From an uncultured Polyangiaceae bacterium (GTDB lineage Bacteria; Myxococcota_A; Polyangia; Polyangiales; Houyiibacteriaceae), in contig CAMYMX010000115.1 in the NCBI GenBank assembly GCA_947259605.1, positions 1 to 8,476 of the forward strand: a stretch of DNA of 8,476 nucleotides, written 5' to 3'. Made by a program: the position numbers and the translations under genes. The notes below the pieces were generated by a model. The model did not search any database, was not told the origin of the DNA, and worked only from the letters and a program-made list of their open reading frames with translations. This document shows, piece by piece, positions 6,093 through 8,476 of this stretch (the first letter of the stretch is position 1; each line of letters starts with the position of its first letter).

Positions 6093-7270
6093 TACTTCAC
6101 GGCGTAGCCTGCCGCGCGGACCACGGCTTCGAGGTCGGCCGTGGATACCGAGGCTTCGACCGTCGCCTCGCCGGGATCGAGGGTGACCATCGCCGAGGTG
6201 ACGCCATCGGCATCTCGAAGGGCGCGCTCGAGCTTGCGGACGCAGTTGTTGCAGGTGAGGCCTTCGACGCCGAGCGTAACGACCGCCGGACCGGCAGGCG
6301 CGCCGCGGCGGAGCCATGCCCTTCGGAGGTCATCTACGACGAAGTAGACAAAGAGGCCGGCGAGCAGTACGGCCGATGCCCAGGCCCACCAGGGTTGGGC
6401 GTGCTCGTGCGCGAAGCTGCCGAGCGCTTCGAAGGGAATGAGCGCGTCGTAGACGTAGGCGAGACCGACGCTTCCGATGACGACGGTGGCGAGATAGACG
6501 GCGAGGACGCGGCCGCCAAAAGCCCGCTTCACCGCGCCGATGGTGGCAATGTTGGTGGCCGGGCCCGCCATCAGAAACACGAGCGCCGCGCCCGTCGGCA
6601 TGCCCTGGGCGATCAACGCGGCGGCGATGGGCACCGACGCGGTCGCGCACACGTACAGCGGCAGGGCGATCGCGAGAGCGGCAAGGCCGGAAACCGCGGG
6701 ATGGATGTTGGACCAACCGGCGATGGCGCCCGGCGGAATCCAAACCGTGATGGCCGCCGATGCCACGACGCCGAAGACGATCCACTTCCAAATCGGCCGG
6801 ATCACGTCCACCATGTGCTCGAAGAAGCCAACCGTGCTCTGCGGAGCCGGGGCCTCTTCGAACCCCTCGATGCCTCGCGCTTCGGTGTGCAGCGATTCGG
6901 TGACCGCACCGCCCGCGAGCCCCATCACGAGCGCGCTCAGGCATTTGAAGATCGTGAACGGCCAACCCAGAAACGAAGCGCTCACCAGGAGCGAGTCGAC
7001 GCCGGTTTGCGGGGTGCTGATGAGAAAGCCGACCGCCGCGCCATCGCTGGCGCCATCCTTTTTGAGGCCGAGCGCGGCCGGAATCACGCCGCAGGAGCAC
7101 AATGGCAACGGCACCCCTAGGGCAACGGCCTTGGCAACGCCGCCGTAGCCACGGAACTGACGCCGTGCGAAGTCGTGTGGCAGCAGGACGTGGAGCGCAC
7201 CGGCGGCCGCGGCTCCCAAGAGAAGCCAGGGCGAAAGCTGCACCCATACCTGCCAAACCGCATCGAGCAT
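6092..7270 (-). CDS. SO_0444-type Cu/Zn efflux permease with fused C-terminal heavy-metal-associated (HMA) domain
   Basis: The protein has 392 residues, with about eight or nine hydrophobic segments between 12 and 312. Family motifs are PLPLCSCGVIPAALGLK (54-70; C58 and C60), GASDGAAVGFLISTPQTGVD (73-92), a third membrane Cys in PLYVCATASVP (204-214) and MAGPATNIATIGAVKRAF (234-251). These belong to the PF03773 permease group, in which the SO_0444 branch is linked to copper/zinc efflux. Residues 328-392 form a complete HMA domain with GLTCNNCVRKLERAL (337-351), whose CxxC (C340, C343) binds soft metals, and a typical AAGYAV end. The HMA domain probably captures cytosolic metal and hands it to the membrane cysteines (inference). 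The ATG at 7270 is the only good start in this frame, and no Shine-Dalgarno sequence is visible before it. The gene lies 49 bases after the DUF1552 gene on the same strand and may be cotranscribed. The metal is not proven; ArsP-type organoarsenical transport is less likely. Confidence 0.88.
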   Translation of the reverse strand: MLDAVWQVWVQLSPWLLLGAAAAGALHVLLPHDFARRQFRGYGGVAKAVALGVPLPLCSCGVIPAALGLKKDGASDGAAVGFLISTPQTGVDSLLVSASFLGWPFTIFKCLSALVMGLAGGAVTESLHTEARGIEGFEEAPAPQSTVGFFEHMVDVIRPIWKWIVFGVVASAAITVWIPPGAIAGWSNIHPAVSGLAALAIALPLYVCATASVPIAAALIAQGMPTGAALVFLMAGPATNIATIGAVKRAFGGRVLAVYLATVVIGSVGLAYVYDALIPFEALGSFAHEHAQPWWAWASAVLLAGLFVYFVVDDLRRAWLRRGAPAGPAVVTLGVEGLTCNNCVRKLERALRDADGVTSAMVTLDPGEATVEASVSTADLEAVVRAAGYAVK

Positions 7271-7319
7271 TGGGTAGATATGCGTCTGCGCCGGCTGCCG
7301 CGCAATCCCCGAGAGGGGG

Positions 7320-8476
7320 CTAGAGGGAGACGTCGCCTAGGCTGTTGCCCTGATACCCAGCCGCCTGCATCGCCCTGATGAGCACGCTCGCCGGGTGCGT
7401 GCGGTTGCCGTTGACGTGCTCGCCCGGGCTCAAACCGCCTGCGCGGCCGGCCATGAGCATGACCATGTTCTCGACTGAGTGCGTTTGGTCCTGCGAGCTG
7501 GCGTCATTGAGTTGAAGCCCGTGGCCCGCTTCGGCGGTGAAGACGATCACGCTGTTGTCGAGCACGTTGCCGCCCGCCTCTGGCGTGTTACGCAGCTTGT
7601 CGATCAAGTACGCGTAGTGCGAGATGTGCCACTGAAGCAGCCCGGCGGACGGAATCTGGCCGCGGTTGTTCGGGTCTCCGTTGTGGCCGACTTCATGCAG
7701 GTCGCCGCCGACCGAAGCCCAGCGCGCCGGTCGTGTGGTTCCTTGCAACGTGCCGAGTCCATCGGCGATGGGCCGCGCGTTCATGTGCGACTGGAAGGCG
7801 GTGATTTGAAGCGATGCCGCGCGTGTGAGGTCGCAGACGAACGCCATGTGGATCAGATCGGCGAAGATGCGCGAGCGCGTGTGCTCGTCGCTGTACCCCG
7901 AGCCGCCCGTGACCGAGCCGCTGCCGCCGCCCGAGTGGTCACCGCCAATCGGTGGATCGGCGCCCGGGTCGCTCGGTACCAAGCACTGGCCGCCGACGAT
8001 CGGAGGCAGGGCGTTGATTCGGTTTTCGAGGTCGCGTATCTCGTCGAAGTGGCGCTCGAGCCGTTCTTGGTCGGCGCGGCTCACGTTGTTCACGAGCCTG
8101 GCGCGTTTTTCGAGCACCAGGTCGAGGACGCTTCGGCGCCCGCGCATCTCGAAATCGAAACGCGCGGCGTTTTCGTCTCCATCGGGGACGAAGCCGGTGA
8201 AAAGCGAACGATAGGCGACCTGAGGGCTGGCCTGTGCCTCGATGCGGGCGCCGCTCCCTCCCCCGGGTCCGTACGAAATGTATTGCCGGCCCGAAAAGCT
8301 GTAGCCGCTGACGTAGAAGCCCGGCTGCGAGCGAACGATCAAAGACTTGTGGGTCGTCTGGCCGGCGTTCAGCTCGGCGATGACCTGATCGGAGGTGATT
8401 CCGTTGCACACGTACGAGGGCGACGTGGAGCGGGTGCCGGAGAGCAAGGGGCTACAGCCGCCACCGTGAAAATCAC
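7320..8476 (-). CDS. DUF1552 domain protein, 5' partial (N-terminus beyond the right edge)
   Basis: The frame runs from the TAG at 7320-7322 to the right edge without a stop, giving 384 visible residues. The TTG at 8445-8447 is internal: the codons before it read DFHGGGCSPL, a normal continuation. The missing part should be short and, from family knowledge, usually carries a twin-arginine export signal. Visible segments are a phosphatase/sulfatase-like N-terminal strand region with SGRQYISYGPGG, a helical block RSVLDLVLEKRARLVNNV (114-131) with ERHFDEIRDLENRI (140-153), then DLIHMAFVCDLTRAASLQ (206-223). The C-terminal core contains NSVIVFTAEAGHG and HSVENMVMLMAGRAGGL, followed by NRTHPASVLIRAMQAAGY. 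A Gly/Ser/Pro-rich low-complexity insert lies at about 169-196. DUF1552 proteins are common in Myxococcota, Planctomycetes and Verrucomicrobia, often next to cytochrome-containing DUF1592/DUF1588 proteins. The function is unknown, and no such partner lies on the visible side. Confidence 0.85.
   Translation of the reverse strand, partial: DFHGGGCSPLLSGTRSTSPSYVCNGITSDQVIAELNAGQTTHKSLIVRSQPGFYVSGYSFSGRQYISYGPGGGSGARIEAQASPQVAYRSLFTGFVPDGDENAARFDFEMRGRRSVLDLVLEKRARLVNNVSRADQERLERHFDEIRDLENRINALPPIVGGQCLVPSDPGADPPIGGDHSGGGSGSVTGGSGYSDEHTRSRIFADLIHMAFVCDLTRAASLQITAFQSHMNARPIADGLGTLQGTTRPARWASVGGDLHEVGHNGDPNNRGQIPSAGLLQWHISHYAYLIDKLRNTPEAGGNVLDNSVIVFTAEAGHGLQLNDASSQDQTHSVENMVMLMAGRAGGLSPGEHVNGNRTHPASVLIRAMQAAGYQGNSLGDVSL

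Noticed and set aside
6395..7120. Open frames on the + strand and other - strand frames across the permease gene
   Set aside because: They overlap a clear transporter with conserved motifs. Their translations are low-complexity, Arg/Ala-rich and match nothing recognisable.
7307..7318. CCCC-GAGA-GGGG hairpin between the DUF1552 and permease genes
   Set aside because: The stem is only 4 bp. It is likely by chance in this composition, and the two genes may be cotranscribed through it.
8445..8447. TTG as the start of the DUF1552 gene
   Set aside because: The frame stays open to the right edge, and the codons before it encode a sensible family-like segment (DFHGGGCSPL).

Overview
The window is high-GC, densely coded DNA from what is probably a myxobacterium or another member of the Myxococcota/deltaproteobacterial grade. 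This is inferred from three things: a very large hybrid histidine kinase, a DUF1552 protein, and a polyketide synthase with fused hotdog domains. No rRNA or other phylogenetic marker is present, so the assignment is tentative. No tRNA, rRNA, CRISPR array or insertion sequence was seen.

Left part (1-1520, + strand): the 3' end of a type I polyketide or fatty-acid synthase gene that enters from outside the window. The reading frame is open to base 3. It shows the second half of a PKS dehydratase domain, then two tandem hotdog domains resembling enediyne-type thioesterases. The first hotdog copy has lost conserved motif residues; the second keeps them.

Centre (1574-6032, + strand): a signalling cluster. 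It begins with an 855-residue membrane kinase of unusual order (TM sensor, histidine kinase core 1, receiver, histidine kinase core 2). The apparent gap that follows (4142-4416) is a decayed, internally deleted copy of the C-terminal part of a kinase like core 2. Its stop codon still overlaps the next start as ATGA. Next is a receiver plus kinase-like protein whose phosphoacceptor His is replaced by Asp (D152). Overlapping it by ATGA is a small protein of STAS/SpoIIAA-like appearance. The likely picture is a phosphorelay in which the large kinase signals to or through the receiver of the second protein, which may act as a pseudokinase. No DNA-binding output is encoded here.

Right part (6092-8476, - strand): a metal efflux permease of the SO_0444 type (PF03773-like) with a fused C-terminal heavy-metal-associated domain. 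Upstream of it on the same strand is a DUF1552 protein whose N-terminus lies beyond the right edge. The signalling cluster and the permease converge on a 59-base gap with a nested inverted repeat that could end transcription from both sides.

The observations most worth following up are the kinase pseudogene, the His-to-Asp kinase, and the synthase ending in tandem enediyne-type hotdog domains.
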